Positions 15,595 through 25,335 are shown, counted from the stretch's first letter. The stretch: 64,000 nt of DNA from an uncultured Pseudomonadota bacterium (GCA_903875225.1 CAIQVJ010000061.1:1-64000); one strand, 5' to 3'. Made by a program: numbers and translations. Notes: generated by a model from the letters alone, not told the origin.

Positions 15595-16041
15595 TCAGCC
15601 GACCTTCACCTCGATGGTCCGGGGCGTGGAGGTGGGCTTGCGGGGGATGGTGAGGGTGACGAAGCCGTCAGCGTAGGTGGCTGCGGCCTTGTCTGCCATC
15701 ACGTCGGCCGGGAGACGGAGGGAGCGGAACCAGTTCCCCGCGGAGTACTCCTTCAGGTAGTAGTCCGCGGTCCGGACTTCGCTCTCGTCCTTGCGTTCGG
15801 CCGAGATCTGCAGGAGATCGTCGGTGATGTTGATCTTCACGTCCTGCTGCTTGATGCCGGGCAGCGCGGCCTTGACCACGATGTTGCCGTCCTTCTCGTA
15901 GACGTCGAGGGGCAGGTTGTCCAGCATGGCGGGCATGTCGGTGGCGACCTCGCTGCTCCAGGGGAACAGGCGATCCATGAGCGTGGACATGGTGCGGAAT
16001 TGATCGAAGGGAGAGGTGCGCTGGAGTTGGCTCGGGGTCAT
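15595..16041 (-). CDS. Small heat-shock protein Hsp20 (second copy)
   Basis: A 148-aa alpha-crystallin chaperone that closely resembles the product of 9601-10041: shared FRTMSTLMDRLFPW, DMPAMLDNLPLDVYEKDGN and FVTLTIPRKPTSTPRTIEVK. The N-terminal ten residues differ. The copies are 5.5 kb apart in opposite orientation, so they arose by duplication. ATG at 16041 aligns with the start of the first copy, and the longer frame is rejected because it crosses the promoter. It has its own sigma-54 element at 16092-16107, so both duplicates keep the same type of control. Confidence 0.95.
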   Translation of the reverse strand: MTPSQLQRTSPFDQFRTMSTLMDRLFPWSSEVATDMPAMLDNLPLDVYEKDGNIVVKAALPGIKQQDVKINITDDLLQISAERKDESEVRTADYYLKEYSAGNWFRSLRLPADVMADKAAATYADGFVTLTIPRKPTSTPRTIEVKVG

Positions 16042-16091
16042 TTGGTACTCACGTTGGGGGTTGGCCGCGTGGATGGCGGTGCGGCCCACCT

Positions 16092-16107
16092 CGCAACGGC
16101 CGTGCCA
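16092..16107 (-). promoter_or_regulatory. Sigma-54 promoter of the second Hsp20 gene
   Basis: On the minus strand TGGCACGGCCGTTGCG matches the -24/-12 consensus except for the final base, as in the first Hsp20 promoter. It lies 51 bases upstream of the ATG. Confidence 0.7.
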
Positions 16108-16232
16108 CCACGCCGACGTCCCGGCCGCTTCGCGAGGGGCATTGGAGTCGGGGAGGGATCCCCCAGCGCCACGCGTGACAGGGGGCACTTTCACCCATCG
16201 CCTGGGCGCCAGCGCCCTTTCCGTCCGCGTGG

Positions 16233-19121
16233 TCAGTTGGCGGGGACCGCGAGCGCCCCGCCGGCCCCATCCGGCGGTCGGCCCAGGAACAAACGCAGCA
16301 CCTCGCGAATGGCCAGCGGATCGAAGGGCTTGTCGAGGCGACGGCCGGGGAACGCCTCGAGAAAGGCGCTCGCCTCAGCCGTGAACGCACCGCCGGTCAT
16401 GAACACCATGCGATCCGCCTGCTCCGGCGCGATCGTCTCCAGCCTGGCGTACAGCTCCATCCCGCTCATCGTGGGCATCATCAGGTCGCAGAGCACGAGG
16501 TCGAAGCGTTGGCCCCCCTCGATGCGCCGGATGACGTCCTGGGCCGAGGTGTCGGTGGCGACCTCGTGCCTGCCACCGAGCATGCGTGACAGCGCCCGTC
16601 CGATGAGGGGCTCATCATCGACGATCAGGATGCGACCCCGCGCATCGGCCGATGCAGGCGCAACCGCCGGGCTCGCCGCCGCTTCGGGCGCCGGCTCAAC
16701 GGTCGGGCGTGCTGTCGGAGGCTCCACGGTCGGGCTCGCCGTCGCCACCGCCGGCAGCAGCACGGAGGCGGTGGTGCCTTCCCCTGGTGCGCTCTCCAGG
16801 TGGATTTCTCCGCCGAGCGAGCTCACGATGCCGTGGCAGATCGAGAGGCCCAGCCCCGTGCCCGCCCCCACCTCCTTCGTCGTGTAGAACGGGTCGAAGG
16901 CGCGCTTCTTGACCTCGGGCGTCATGCCGGCGCCGGAGTCCTTCACCTGCACCAGCACCCTGCCGTCCGGTGTCAGCCTCGTCCGCACGAGGATCTCGTT
17001 CCCGGCCGCGTTGCCCGCCGGGATGGCGTGGGCCGCGTTGACGAGCAGGTTCAGGAAGACCTGCCCGAGCCGGGACTCGACCGCCCGCACGGGTGGCAGC
17101 GGCTCGTAGTCACGCACCAGGCGGGCGCGGTGGCGCATCTCGTTGGTGGCGAGGGTGATCGCGACATCCAGGGCGCGCCGCACGTCGCACACCGAATCGC
17201 GTTCGTCGCCGCCTCGGGAGAAGGTCTTCAGGTCACGTACGATGGAGCTCACGCGCTGGCTCCCCTGCTGCGCCTCCACGACCGCGGAGAGCGCCTCGGA
17301 GAGCGGATGCCTCTCCGCCCCGGGCCGCGCGAGGGCCTTGCGGAGCGCGTCCGTGGCGAAGGTGAGGTTGGTCTCGACGTAGGCGAGCGGGTTGTTGAGC
17401 TCGTGGGCGACCCCTGCCGCCACCGACCCGATCGACGCCATCCGCTCTGACACGGTCAGCTTGTTCTGGAGTCGGTTGCGCTCGGTGACGTCCCGGTGGA
17501 CGAACACGTAGCCGGACACCCGGCCGGTCGGATCCACCACCCTCGCGACGGTCATCTCGACCTCGCGCGTGTCCCCGGCCCGGTTCCGGCAGAGGCTGGG
17601 AAGCGGCCCCGATCCCGCCGAGGCTGTCAACCCGGCGAGATCCACGGGGTAGCCCGGCTGCGACTCGAGGCGCAGCAGTGTCAGGACGGACTGGCCGAGC
17701 GCCGTGCCCTCGGCCCAGCCGTACGCGCGCTCTGCACCCGGGCTCCATGTGCGGATGGTGCCGTCGGGCGCGGTCGAGATGACCGCGTCCTCCATGCTCT
17801 CGAGCAGGCCGGAGCGGTAGGCCAGGGCGACCTGTGCCATGCGTTCCGCGGTGGCGTCGTGGATCACGAGCACTGCCCCGCTGATCTGACCAGCGTGGTC
17901 CCGGATGGGGGCGGCGCTCTCCCGGATAGGCCGCTCGGCGCCGTCGCGCGCGAGGAGCAGGGCCAGATCCGCGGAGCCGGCGACGACGCCCTCGCCCAGC
18001 ACCTTGTCGACGGGACGCCCGAGCGGGAGGCGGGTCACCTCGTGCACGATGACGAAGACATCAGCGAGCGAGCGGCCGCGTGCATCCTCGCTCTTCCAGC
18101 CCGTGAGCGCCTCCGCCACCGGGTTCATGGCCTCGACGCGGCCGGAGGCGTCCACGGCGATCACCCCATCCCCGATCCCGTCGAGGATTGCACGAAGGCG
18201 TCGCTCGCTCGTGTGCAACGCAACCGAGACCTGCGCAACGGCGACCTCGCCGCGCGCGACCGACCGCGCGAACACCGTCACGATCGCTGCGGACACGACG
18301 ATTGTCAGCACCGCCTGGAGCGAGGCGCCGACGGCGTGGTCGAACCACCCGGCCTCGACGCCGGCAGAGCAGACGAGCTCACCGACCAACGGCACCAGGG
18401 CGACAGCGGGCACCAGGCGGCGCGCCATCCGCCCTCCCACACCAAGCGCGTTCTGCACGCCCGCCCAACCCTGGAGCGGCCGGATGCACACCAGCCCTGC
18501 CCCGAGGAGGACGAAGGCGACCCCGGTGTGGACGGCCATCCGGGAGTACTGCCCGGCTCCGATGGAGAAGTCGGCGCCGAGAAGGTAGGAGAGCAACGCC
18601 TGGCCTGCGATCGCGGCCACGGCTGTCCCACCGATCTCGTGACCCTGGAGGCGGTCGGTCTCGCTTCGAGTCACCATCGGGATGCTGGCCGCGAGGATCG
18701 TGAGGCAGACAGCCGAAGTCAGGGCCATCCGCCCGGGCATGAACGTCCCGATCGTCCCGGGCGGCTCCGAGAAGAGGAGCTGATCGATCCCCAGGTCCAG
18801 CCCCAGCAGGTACTCGGCCAGGGTCGCCACCCCGATGGCAGCCATGACCGCGGAGGCCACGAGCGCGAGGGTCCGGGCCCGGGCTCCCCGCCCCTCCTGG
18901 CTCGCCGACAAGGCGACGCCGGCGAGCAGGAACCCGAGCGCCGTATTGGGCTTCATGGAGACCCACGAAGGCGAGAGGCTCGTCAACACGGGGATGTCCA
19001 GCGCCCAACCGACGAGCACGACACCCCCGAGGAGGCTCACGGCGACAGCGGCCGTTGCCGAGAAGAGGCGCAGCCTCCCCGCCAGCGGGTGAGCGGAGGG
19101 CAGTACCGGGGACTCGCTCAT
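16233..19121 (-). CDS. Membrane-bound hybrid sensor histidine kinase
   Basis: A 962-aa protein. Residues about 15-290 form a MASE-like input region with around eight TM helices. Two PAS domains follow (about 305-425 and 440-555), then HisKA with GVAHELNNPLAY (phospho-His about 575), HATPase with VFLNLLVNAAHAI (N box), KDSGAGM and GTGLGLSICHGI (G boxes), an Ala/Pro linker, and a C-terminal receiver with LVLCDLMMPTMSG (phospho-Asp) and KPFD. ATG at 19121 fits the first hydrophobic segment. The long upstream frame is a shadow. It is divergent from the GGDEF regulator across 292 bases, suggesting joint control. The ligand is unknown. Confidence 0.93.
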   Translation of the reverse strand: MSESPVLPSAHPLAGRLRLFSATAAVAVSLLGGVVLVGWALDIPVLTSLSPSWVSMKPNTALGFLLAGVALSASQEGRGARARTLALVASAVMAAIGVATLAEYLLGLDLGIDQLLFSEPPGTIGTFMPGRMALTSAVCLTILAASIPMVTRSETDRLQGHEIGGTAVAAIAGQALLSYLLGADFSIGAGQYSRMAVHTGVAFVLLGAGLVCIRPLQGWAGVQNALGVGGRMARRLVPAVALVPLVGELVCSAGVEAGWFDHAVGASLQAVLTIVVSAAIVTVFARSVARGEVAVAQVSVALHTSERRLRAILDGIGDGVIAVDASGRVEAMNPVAEALTGWKSEDARGRSLADVFVIVHEVTRLPLGRPVDKVLGEGVVAGSADLALLLARDGAERPIRESAAPIRDHAGQISGAVLVIHDATAERMAQVALAYRSGLLESMEDAVISTAPDGTIRTWSPGAERAYGWAEGTALGQSVLTLLRLESQPGYPVDLAGLTASAGSGPLPSLCRNRAGDTREVEMTVARVVDPTGRVSGYVFVHRDVTERNRLQNKLTVSERMASIGSVAAGVAHELNNPLAYVETNLTFATDALRKALARPGAERHPLSEALSAVVEAQQGSQRVSSIVRDLKTFSRGGDERDSVCDVRRALDVAITLATNEMRHRARLVRDYEPLPPVRAVESRLGQVFLNLLVNAAHAIPAGNAAGNEILVRTRLTPDGRVLVQVKDSGAGMTPEVKKRAFDPFYTTKEVGAGTGLGLSICHGIVSSLGGEIHLESAPGEGTTASVLLPAVATASPTVEPPTARPTVEPAPEAAASPAVAPASADARGRILIVDDEPLIGRALSRMLGGRHEVATDTSAQDVIRRIEGGQRFDLVLCDLMMPTMSGMELYARLETIAPEQADRMVFMTGGAFTAEASAFLEAFPGRRLDKPFDPLAIREVLRLFLGRPPDGAGGALAVPAN

Positions 19122-19413
19122 CGGACGGTGGTCTGTAGCCGTTGGGCGCCGCCTGTCAATGCGGCGCAGACGAGCCGGTGACCCGAGCCCCGGGTGCATC
19201 AACGGCCGACCGGATACTCGCCCGGACGAAGGTGACTTTGAGCGCGCCTGCCACATCGGTAGCCCGAGACATCCTGGAGCGGACGGCACGGCTGCGCAGC
19301 GGGATCGATGCAGCCAGGCCAACCCCAGTCGAACGCGTCCAGCGCTCCTTTCGGGCGGTCGCGACTACGCCCCTGAACGAGGCCATCCAGGGCACTGCGG
19401 GGAGAAACCCCGC
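19122..19413. other. Divergent intergenic region between signalling genes
   Basis: About 290 bases separate the hybrid kinase (minus) from the GGDEF regulator (plus). No clear -35/-10 or -24/-12 pair stands out. The only distinct structure is the hairpin at 19397-19413. Confidence 0.4.
19397..19413 (+). promoter_or_regulatory. Hairpin covering the ribosome binding site of the GGDEF gene
   Basis: GCGGGG (19397-19402), loop AGAAA, CCCCGC (19408-19413), then the ATG at 19414. The Shine-Dalgarno GGGGAG lies in the 5' arm and loop, so the stem would hide it. This suggests translational control, but a simple GC-rich coincidence is possible. Confidence 0.4.
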
Positions 19414-20637
19414 ATGACACCTTCCCCGGACGAGCCCGGCATCGCGTCCAGGCCGCCGGTGATCCTCGCCGTGGACGACAGCCGGACCCAGCTGGCGCTG
19501 CTCGAGTTCGCGCTCTTGCAGGCCGGCTTTCAGGTGCACACCGCTCACGACGCCGCCGAGGGGCTGGCAAGTGCCCGGAAGCAACGGCCCGACGCGGTGA
19601 TCTCGGACGTGTTGATGCCCGAGATGGATGGCTTCGCGTTCTGCAGGGCCCTGCTTGGCGAGCCGGAGCTGCGCCGCGTGCCGGTGATCCTCCTCACCGG
19701 GCTCACCTCGCCTGACGACATCCTCCGCGGCCTCGAGTGCGGCGCCAGCGGGTTCATCAGCAAGCCCTGCGAGGACGCCTTCCTCGTCGACACGGTGCGC
19801 CGCGCGATCGCCAGCCAGAAGCTTCGTGCTGAGGGCGGGCTCCCCGGCAGCCAGGGGATCTCGTACTGCGGCAAGGCCTACACCGTCGACGCCGATCCGC
19901 GCCTGGTGCTGGAGCTCCTCCTCTCGACATATGCCAACGCCGTACGCCAGAACGCCGAGTTGGTGCGCATCCGGGAGGCCCTGCGCGACAGCAACACGGA
20001 GCTCGAGCGCCGGGTCAGGGAGCGGACAGCCGCGCTGGAGGCAGAGATCGCCGTGCGCGTGCAGGCGGAGGAGCGGCTCCTGCAGATGGCCACGCACGAC
20101 TCGAACACCGGACTGGCCAATCGCACACGATGCATGGACCAATTGGCTGACGCAATCGCACAGGCGACCCGATATGGTCATTTGGGAGCAGTGCTCTTCC
20201 TGGACCTCGACGGATTCAAGCTCGTGAACGATCGGCACGGCCACGCGGTCGGGGATCTGCTGCTCCGGGAGGTGGGCCGGCGTCTGGTGGGTGCCGTGCG
20301 GTGCACCGACACCGTGGCTCGGGTTGGGGGCGACGAGTTCGTGGTGGTGCTCGGGCGTGTGGAGGCGGTGGCGCAGGCCACCGCCACGGCCGAGCGGATC
20401 CTCGAGCAGCTGAGGACGCCTATGGAGATCGGAGGGCCTACGTGCACGGTCGGGGCCAGTGTCGGGATCAGCATCTTCCCCTCGGACGGCATCACACCCG
20501 ACCAGCTCATGCGCCGGGCAGACATGGCGATGTACGCCGTGAAGCAGAGCGGCGGAGGCGGCCTCCGCCACGCGCGCGGCAAGACCCTGCCGCCCGGGTC
20601 GGGCGGAAAGCAACGCAGCCACCACGGGAAGAGGTGA
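19414..20637 (+). CDS. Response regulator with GGDEF diguanylate cyclase domain
   Basis: A 407-aa protein. N-terminal receiver (about 16-135) with VDDSRTQ, AVISDVLMPEMDG (phospho-Asp) and SKPCED. A linker and coiled coil (about 175-220) lead to a GGDEF domain with DSNTGLANR, FLDLDGFKLVND and the catalytic RVGGDEF. An inhibitory site RCTD stands five residues before it, so feedback inhibition by c-di-GMP is expected. It makes c-di-GMP on phosphorylation. The ATG at 19414 directly follows the hairpin. The next gene starts four bases after the stop, and the three downstream signalling genes appear to form one operon. Confidence 0.93.
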   Translation: MTPSPDEPGIASRPPVILAVDDSRTQLALLEFALLQAGFQVHTAHDAAEGLASARKQRPDAVISDVLMPEMDGFAFCRALLGEPELRRVPVILLTGLTSPDDILRGLECGASGFISKPCEDAFLVDTVRRAIASQKLRAEGGLPGSQGISYCGKAYTVDADPRLVLELLLSTYANAVRQNAELVRIREALRDSNTELERRVRERTAALEAEIAVRVQAEERLLQMATHDSNTGLANRTRCMDQLADAIAQATRYGHLGAVLFLDLDGFKLVNDRHGHAVGDLLLREVGRRLVGAVRCTDTVARVGGDEFVVVLGRVEAVAQATATAERILEQLRTPMEIGGPTCTVGASVGISIFPSDGITPDQLMRRADMAMYAVKQSGGGGLRHARGKTLPPGSGGKQRSHHGKR

Positions 20638-20640
20638 GCC

Positions 20641-23600
20641 GTGCGGGAGCGAAACGACATGGAGAGAGCAGACCGCGAGGCCAGGACGGTGCTGGTGGTC
20701 GAGGACAGCCGAACGCAGCGCGATGCGCTCTGTTCCCTGCTCGAGGGAGCGGGCTACTCGGTGCTCGGCGCGGTCGACGGGGAGGACGGGCTGGCGAAGG
20801 CGCACGCGCACCCGGTCGATCTCGTGATCTCGGACGTCATCATGCCCGGCATGGACGGGTATGCCCTGTGCCGCGCACTGCGAGCGGATGACAGGCTGCG
20901 GAACCTGCCGGTCGTCCTGCTCACGTCGCTCTCCGACCCCCGCGACGTGATCCGCGCCCTGGAGGCGGGCGCGAGCCATTTCGTCCGAAAGCCCTACGGG
21001 TCCGAGTACCTGCTCGGACGGGTCCGCAACATCCTCGCGACAGAGGACCTGCGAGGCAGGCGAGCGGCAGAGCCCCTCCAGACAATCCGCCACCGCGGCA
21101 TCGAATACCAACTGGACCTCGGGCGACTGGACCTCCTCGGCGATCTCCTCGCGATGCATCACGCCGCGGAGTACGAGATCATCGGCGGGCCCATCGGCTC
21201 CGGCGCCGGGGCGAGTGTCCTGGTGGTCGAGGACAGCACCACCAAGGCGCTCGAGATGCGCTGCGTACTGGAGGGCGCGGGGTACGGAGTCCGGGTTGCG
21301 AGCACTGGGGTGGACGGCCTCGAAGCGCTCCGGGCGAGCCCCGTGGACCTGGTGATCTTCGACGTGATGACGCCCGACATGGACGGCGCCGCGTTCTGCC
21401 AGACGATCCGCGCCGATCCCGGGCACGGGGAGCTCCCCATCCTCCTGGTCACCGCCACCGCGGAGCCCCACGACGTGATCGCCGGCCTTGCCGCCGGCGC
21501 CTCCCACTTCATCCGCGCCCCGTTCGGGGAAGCCCACCTCCGCACACGCGTGCGGAACCTCGTCGCCGGCCGCGGCCGGGACGGGTCGGCATCCGAGGCG
21601 GAGCGCTTCGAGTTCGTCTTCGAACACGTGCAGTATTCGATCACCGCCGGCCGGGTCCAGGTGCTGGATCTGCTCCTGTCCAGCTACGACGACGCCGTCA
21701 CGAAAAGCTGTGAGCTGGCACAGGCCCGGGACGACCTGCGGGCGCTGAACGAGGAGCTGGAGCGACGGGTCGCCAGCCGCACGGTGGCGCTCTCCCAGGA
21801 GGTCGAGGGGCACCTGCAGACCGAGCGACGCCTCCGCGCCAGCCACGAGGTGCTGGCCACCACGCTCGACAACATGCTGGACTGTTGCGGACGCTACTCC
21901 GCCATCCGGGACGGTGCGGGCCGCATCGTCGAGTTCCGGGTGGAGGAGGTGAACCAGGCGGCGTGCACCGCAACCCGGATGCCGCGCGAGCAGCAGATCG
22001 GAAAAGGGCTCTGCGAGATCCAGCCGGGCCATCGCACCTCGGGTCTCTTCGATCGGTTCGTCGCCCTCGTCGAGTCCGGCGAAGCCATCGACCTGCCCTC
22101 GGTGCCGTTCCAGACCACGCTCGAGGGGAAGCCGCACTCGCGGGTGCTGGAGGTACGCGCCAACCGGCTCGGAGACGGCTTCGTCGCTGCCTGGCGGGAC
22201 GTCACCGAGCGGCGGCGGGTGGAGCGGCGGCTGGAGCAGGCACACGACCGCACCCTGGCGCTCGCCGGCCTGTTCCAGTCCCGACCTGCCTCGGAGGACG
22301 ATGTCGCCGCTCAGGCTGTGGAGGTGCTCGTCCGAATCACGGGCAGCGCCTTCGGGTACGTCGCCTTCGTGGACGCGGAGCAGTCGACCGTGTCGGGGCA
22401 CGTCTGGAGTGAGCGGACACGCGCGGCGTGCCCCCTCGGTGTCGGCCCCACCATCCAGCACGTCTGCAGCGAGGGCATCCTGACCGAGGTCGTGAGGCAG
22501 CGTCGCCCCGTGGTGGAGAACCACCTGAGCTCGGCGCTGCGGAGCCGGCACCTTCCTGAGGGACACCTGCCGCTCCAGCGGTTCCTGGGGGTTCCCGTGA
22601 TCCGGGAGGGGCGCGTCGTCCTGGTCGCCGGGCTCGCCGACAAGGTCGAGCCGTATGGGGACACCGACGCCGGAGAGGCGGCCTCGTACCTCGCGGGTGT
22701 CTGGGAGTACATCTTCCAGCTGCGCCAGACGCGAGCGCGCCAGGAGAGCGAGGAGCGCCTCCGGGAGGCCCAGACGATGGGCCGGATCGGCAGCTGGACC
22801 TATCAGGTCGCCGACGGGCGCCTGGACTGGTCGGACATGGTCTACACCATCCACGGGAGGGATCACGGGCTCCCACCGCCGACGCGGACGGAGGAGGTCG
22901 CGTACTACCCCGGAGAGGATGGGTGCGGCCTCATCGAGCTCGCAGAAGCATGCGCCCAGCGCCGACGTCCGTTCGAGATGGACATTCCCGTGAGGCGCGA
23001 GGACGGTGCCCTCGTGGACGTTGCGGTGCTCGGGAGGCCGATCATCGACGGCGATCGCGTGGTCGCCGTCCGGGGGACTGTCCAGGACATCACGGCGCGA
23101 AAGCGCGCCGAGGAAGCCCAGCGGACAAGCGAGGATCGGCACGGCGTCTTTCTTCGGGCCGCAGTGGACGGGTTCCTGCTGGCAGACGCTCACGGTTGGT
23201 TCCAGGAGGTCAACGACGCCTATTGCCGCATGTGCGGGTACACCGGCCCGGAGCTCCTGAAGATGAACATCGCCGACCTCGAGGTCGCAGGGAGCACCCG
23301 GCAGATGGCGACTCGGCTCAGAAGGGTGATGGCGGATGGGTCCGACCGCTTCGAATCGCGGCAACGTCGAAAGGACGGGAGTGTGTTCGACGTGGAGGTG
23401 AGCGCCCAGTACTGGCCCGTGGATGGCGGGCGGCTGGTCGCGTTCGTCCGGGACGTCACCGAGCGCAAGATCGCCGAACAGGCCCTTCGCGAGCGCACGC
23501 TCGCGCTCGGCGAGCGGGTGAAGGAGATCCACTGCGTGATCAGCGTCTCCAGGGTCGTGAACGATCCGACGCTCTCCGCCCCGGAGGCCTGTCGTCTGGC

Positions 23601-25335
23601 CGTTCCGCTCATCCCTCCGGCATGGCAGTACCCGGCGATCGCCCGTGCACGGATCACCCTGTTGGGACAGACCTTCGCGAGTCCGGACTTCCTTGTCACC
23701 CCGTGGCGGGTGTCGGCCGAGATCCTCGTCTCCAACCGGGTCGCGGGCGTGCTTGAAGTCTGCTACCTCATCGAGCCGCCGGGCTGCGAAGCCGAGCCGT
23801 TCCTGAGCGAGGAGCGGGTCCTGATCCGGGAGCTCGCGAGGCAACTGGGGATGATGGTCGAGCGGCTCGACGCGGACGCCGCGCGGGAGCATCTCGAGGA
23901 GCAACTGCGCACCACCCAGAAGATGGAGGCCATCGGCATCCTCGCCGGCGGGGTGGCGCACGACTTCAACAACCTGATCTCGGTGATCATCACCTATGCG
24001 GGGTTCGCCGCCTCGGCGCTCCCGGAGGGAGATCCGATCCGGGAGGATCTTCAGGAGGTCACGAACGCCGGGCAGCGCGCGGCGGGGCTCACCCGGCAAC
24101 TTCTCGCTTTCGGGGGCAAGCAGGTCACGAGGCGGGGGGCATTGAACATCAACGAGGTGGTGGTCGGGATCGAGAAGATGCTCCGTCGGATCCTGCGTGA
24201 GGACATCGGGCTCCAGGTCCGGCCGGCGCCCGACCTGGCAGTGGTCCATGCCGATCCCGGCCAGATCGAGCAGATCCTGATGAACCTCGTGGTGAATTCC
24301 CGGGATGCGATGCCCAACGGCGGGATGATCACGGTCGAGACCCGGAACGTTCGCGTGGGCCGGGAGCTCGCGGGCTCGCCCGTCGCCCTGAACCCCGGCC
24401 CCTACGTCATGCTCGTCGTGTCGGACACCGGCGGGGGGATGGACGCCGGCACCCGGGCCCGCATCTTCGAGCCTTTCTTCACCACCAAGGGGGTGGGCAA
24501 GGGCACCGGGCTCGGCCTCTCGACCGTGTACGGGATCGTGAAGCAGGGTCAGGGAGAGATCACGGTGGACAGTGAGCTGGGCGTCGGCACCAGCGTGAAG
24601 GTGTACTTTCCGGCGGAGTCTCCCTCCAGTGGGCTGCCGACGGCCGAGCCGCGCCCCGTAGCGGCGCCGAAGGCCGGGTCGGGTGAGACCGTGCTGGTCG
24701 TCGAGGACGAGGCCGCGATCCGCGAGATCGTGCGCAGGGCGCTGGCGGCCCACGGGTACACGGTGGTGACCGCCCTCGACGGGGAGGACGCCCTGCGCGT
24801 GGCCGTCCAGCACCAGGGAGCGATCGGGCTCCTGCTGACCGACATGGTCATGCCCCGGCTGGGCGGGCGGGCGCTGGCTCGTCAGCTGCTCCGAGCGCGA
24901 CCGGCCCTGAAGGTGCTGTACATGTCCGGCTACTCGGACGACGACGCCGTCAGCCCGGGGTTGATCGAGGCGGGGGCCTGGTTCATCTCGAAGCCCTTCA
25001 CCATGGACGAGCTCATCCGGCAGGTGGATGACATCTTCGAGCCCAGCACCCCACCTCCTGGCCCCTCCCCTCTGCCAGCGGATGACGCATTGCCCTGCGC
25101 ACCGGCGCTCGACGCCGGAGCGCTCCTGGTGGTCCCCGCGTCCGTCATGGACCGACTCAGGAGCGCGCTCACAGCAGCGCGCCTCGATGAGTTCTCCGAG
25201 ATCGCGGATGGCCTCCGCGCTACCGAGCCCCGGATCGCCGCCGGGCTTCGACTGTTGGCCGAGAGCTACGACTACCCGGGCCTCCGCGCTCTTCTCCTCC
25301 CTGAACCAACAAAGGACGGATCGCATGCCCGGTGA
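20641..25335 (+). CDS. Giant hybrid histidine kinase with tandem receivers and PAS/GAF domains
   Basis: A 1564-aa soluble kinase. Approximate order: REC1 (15-130, LVISDVIMPGMDG and RKPYG), REC2 (205-320, LVIFDVMTPDMDG but IRAPFG in place of the KP loop), coiled coil, PAS (410-530), GAF (545-695), PAS (710-825), PAS (830-945), GAF-like (960-1070), HisKA with GGVAHDFNNLISV, HATPase with NLVVNSRDAMP, SDTGGGM and GTGLGLSTVYGI, REC3 (1345-1465, LLLTDMVMPRLGG, SKPFT), and a helical tail. Start GTG at 20641. ATG at 20659 is an equal option. Stop overlaps the next start. It probably phosphorylates the flanking GGDEF and HD-GYP regulators, which is inference. Confidence 0.92.
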   Translation: MRERNDMERADREARTVLVVEDSRTQRDALCSLLEGAGYSVLGAVDGEDGLAKAHAHPVDLVISDVIMPGMDGYALCRALRADDRLRNLPVVLLTSLSDPRDVIRALEAGASHFVRKPYGSEYLLGRVRNILATEDLRGRRAAEPLQTIRHRGIEYQLDLGRLDLLGDLLAMHHAAEYEIIGGPIGSGAGASVLVVEDSTTKALEMRCVLEGAGYGVRVASTGVDGLEALRASPVDLVIFDVMTPDMDGAAFCQTIRADPGHGELPILLVTATAEPHDVIAGLAAGASHFIRAPFGEAHLRTRVRNLVAGRGRDGSASEAERFEFVFEHVQYSITAGRVQVLDLLLSSYDDAVTKSCELAQARDDLRALNEELERRVASRTVALSQEVEGHLQTERRLRASHEVLATTLDNMLDCCGRYSAIRDGAGRIVEFRVEEVNQAACTATRMPREQQIGKGLCEIQPGHRTSGLFDRFVALVESGEAIDLPSVPFQTTLEGKPHSRVLEVRANRLGDGFVAAWRDVTERRRVERRLEQAHDRTLALAGLFQSRPASEDDVAAQAVEVLVRITGSAFGYVAFVDAEQSTVSGHVWSERTRAACPLGVGPTIQHVCSEGILTEVVRQRRPVVENHLSSALRSRHLPEGHLPLQRFLGVPVIREGRVVLVAGLADKVEPYGDTDAGEAASYLAGVWEYIFQLRQTRARQESEERLREAQTMGRIGSWTYQVADGRLDWSDMVYTIHGRDHGLPPPTRTEEVAYYPGEDGCGLIELAEACAQRRRPFEMDIPVRREDGALVDVAVLGRPIIDGDRVVAVRGTVQDITARKRAEEAQRTSEDRHGVFLRAAVDGFLLADAHGWFQEVNDAYCRMCGYTGPELLKMNIADLEVAGSTRQMATRLRRVMADGSDRFESRQRRKDGSVFDVEVSAQYWPVDGGRLVAFVRDVTERKIAEQALRERTLALGERVKEIHCVISVSRVVNDPTLSAPEACRLAVPLIPPAWQYPAIARARITLLGQTFASPDFLVTPWRVSAEILVSNRVAGVLEVCYLIEPPGCEAEPFLSEERVLIRELARQLGMMVERLDADAAREHLEEQLRTTQKMEAIGILAGGVAHDFNNLISVIITYAGFAASALPEGDPIREDLQEVTNAGQRAAGLTRQLLAFGGKQVTRRGALNINEVVVGIEKMLRRILREDIGLQVRPAPDLAVVHADPGQIEQILMNLVVNSRDAMPNGGMITVETRNVRVGRELAGSPVALNPGPYVMLVVSDTGGGMDAGTRARIFEPFFTTKGVGKGTGLGLSTVYGIVKQGQGEITVDSELGVGTSVKVYFPAESPSSGLPTAEPRPVAAPKAGSGETVLVVEDEAAIREIVRRALAAHGYTVVTALDGEDALRVAVQHQGAIGLLLTDMVMPRLGGRALARQLLRARPALKVLYMSGYSDDDAVSPGLIEAGAWFISKPFTMDELIRQVDDIFEPSTPPPGPSPLPADDALPCAPALDAGALLVVPASVMDRLRSALTAARLDEFSEIADGLRATEPRIAAGLRLLAESYDYPGLRALLLPEPTKDGSHAR

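Noticed and set aside
16043-16058. TGGTACTCACGTTGGG as another sigma-54 element on the plus strand
   Set aside because: The invariant GC of the -12 box is missing and no plus-strand gene follows.
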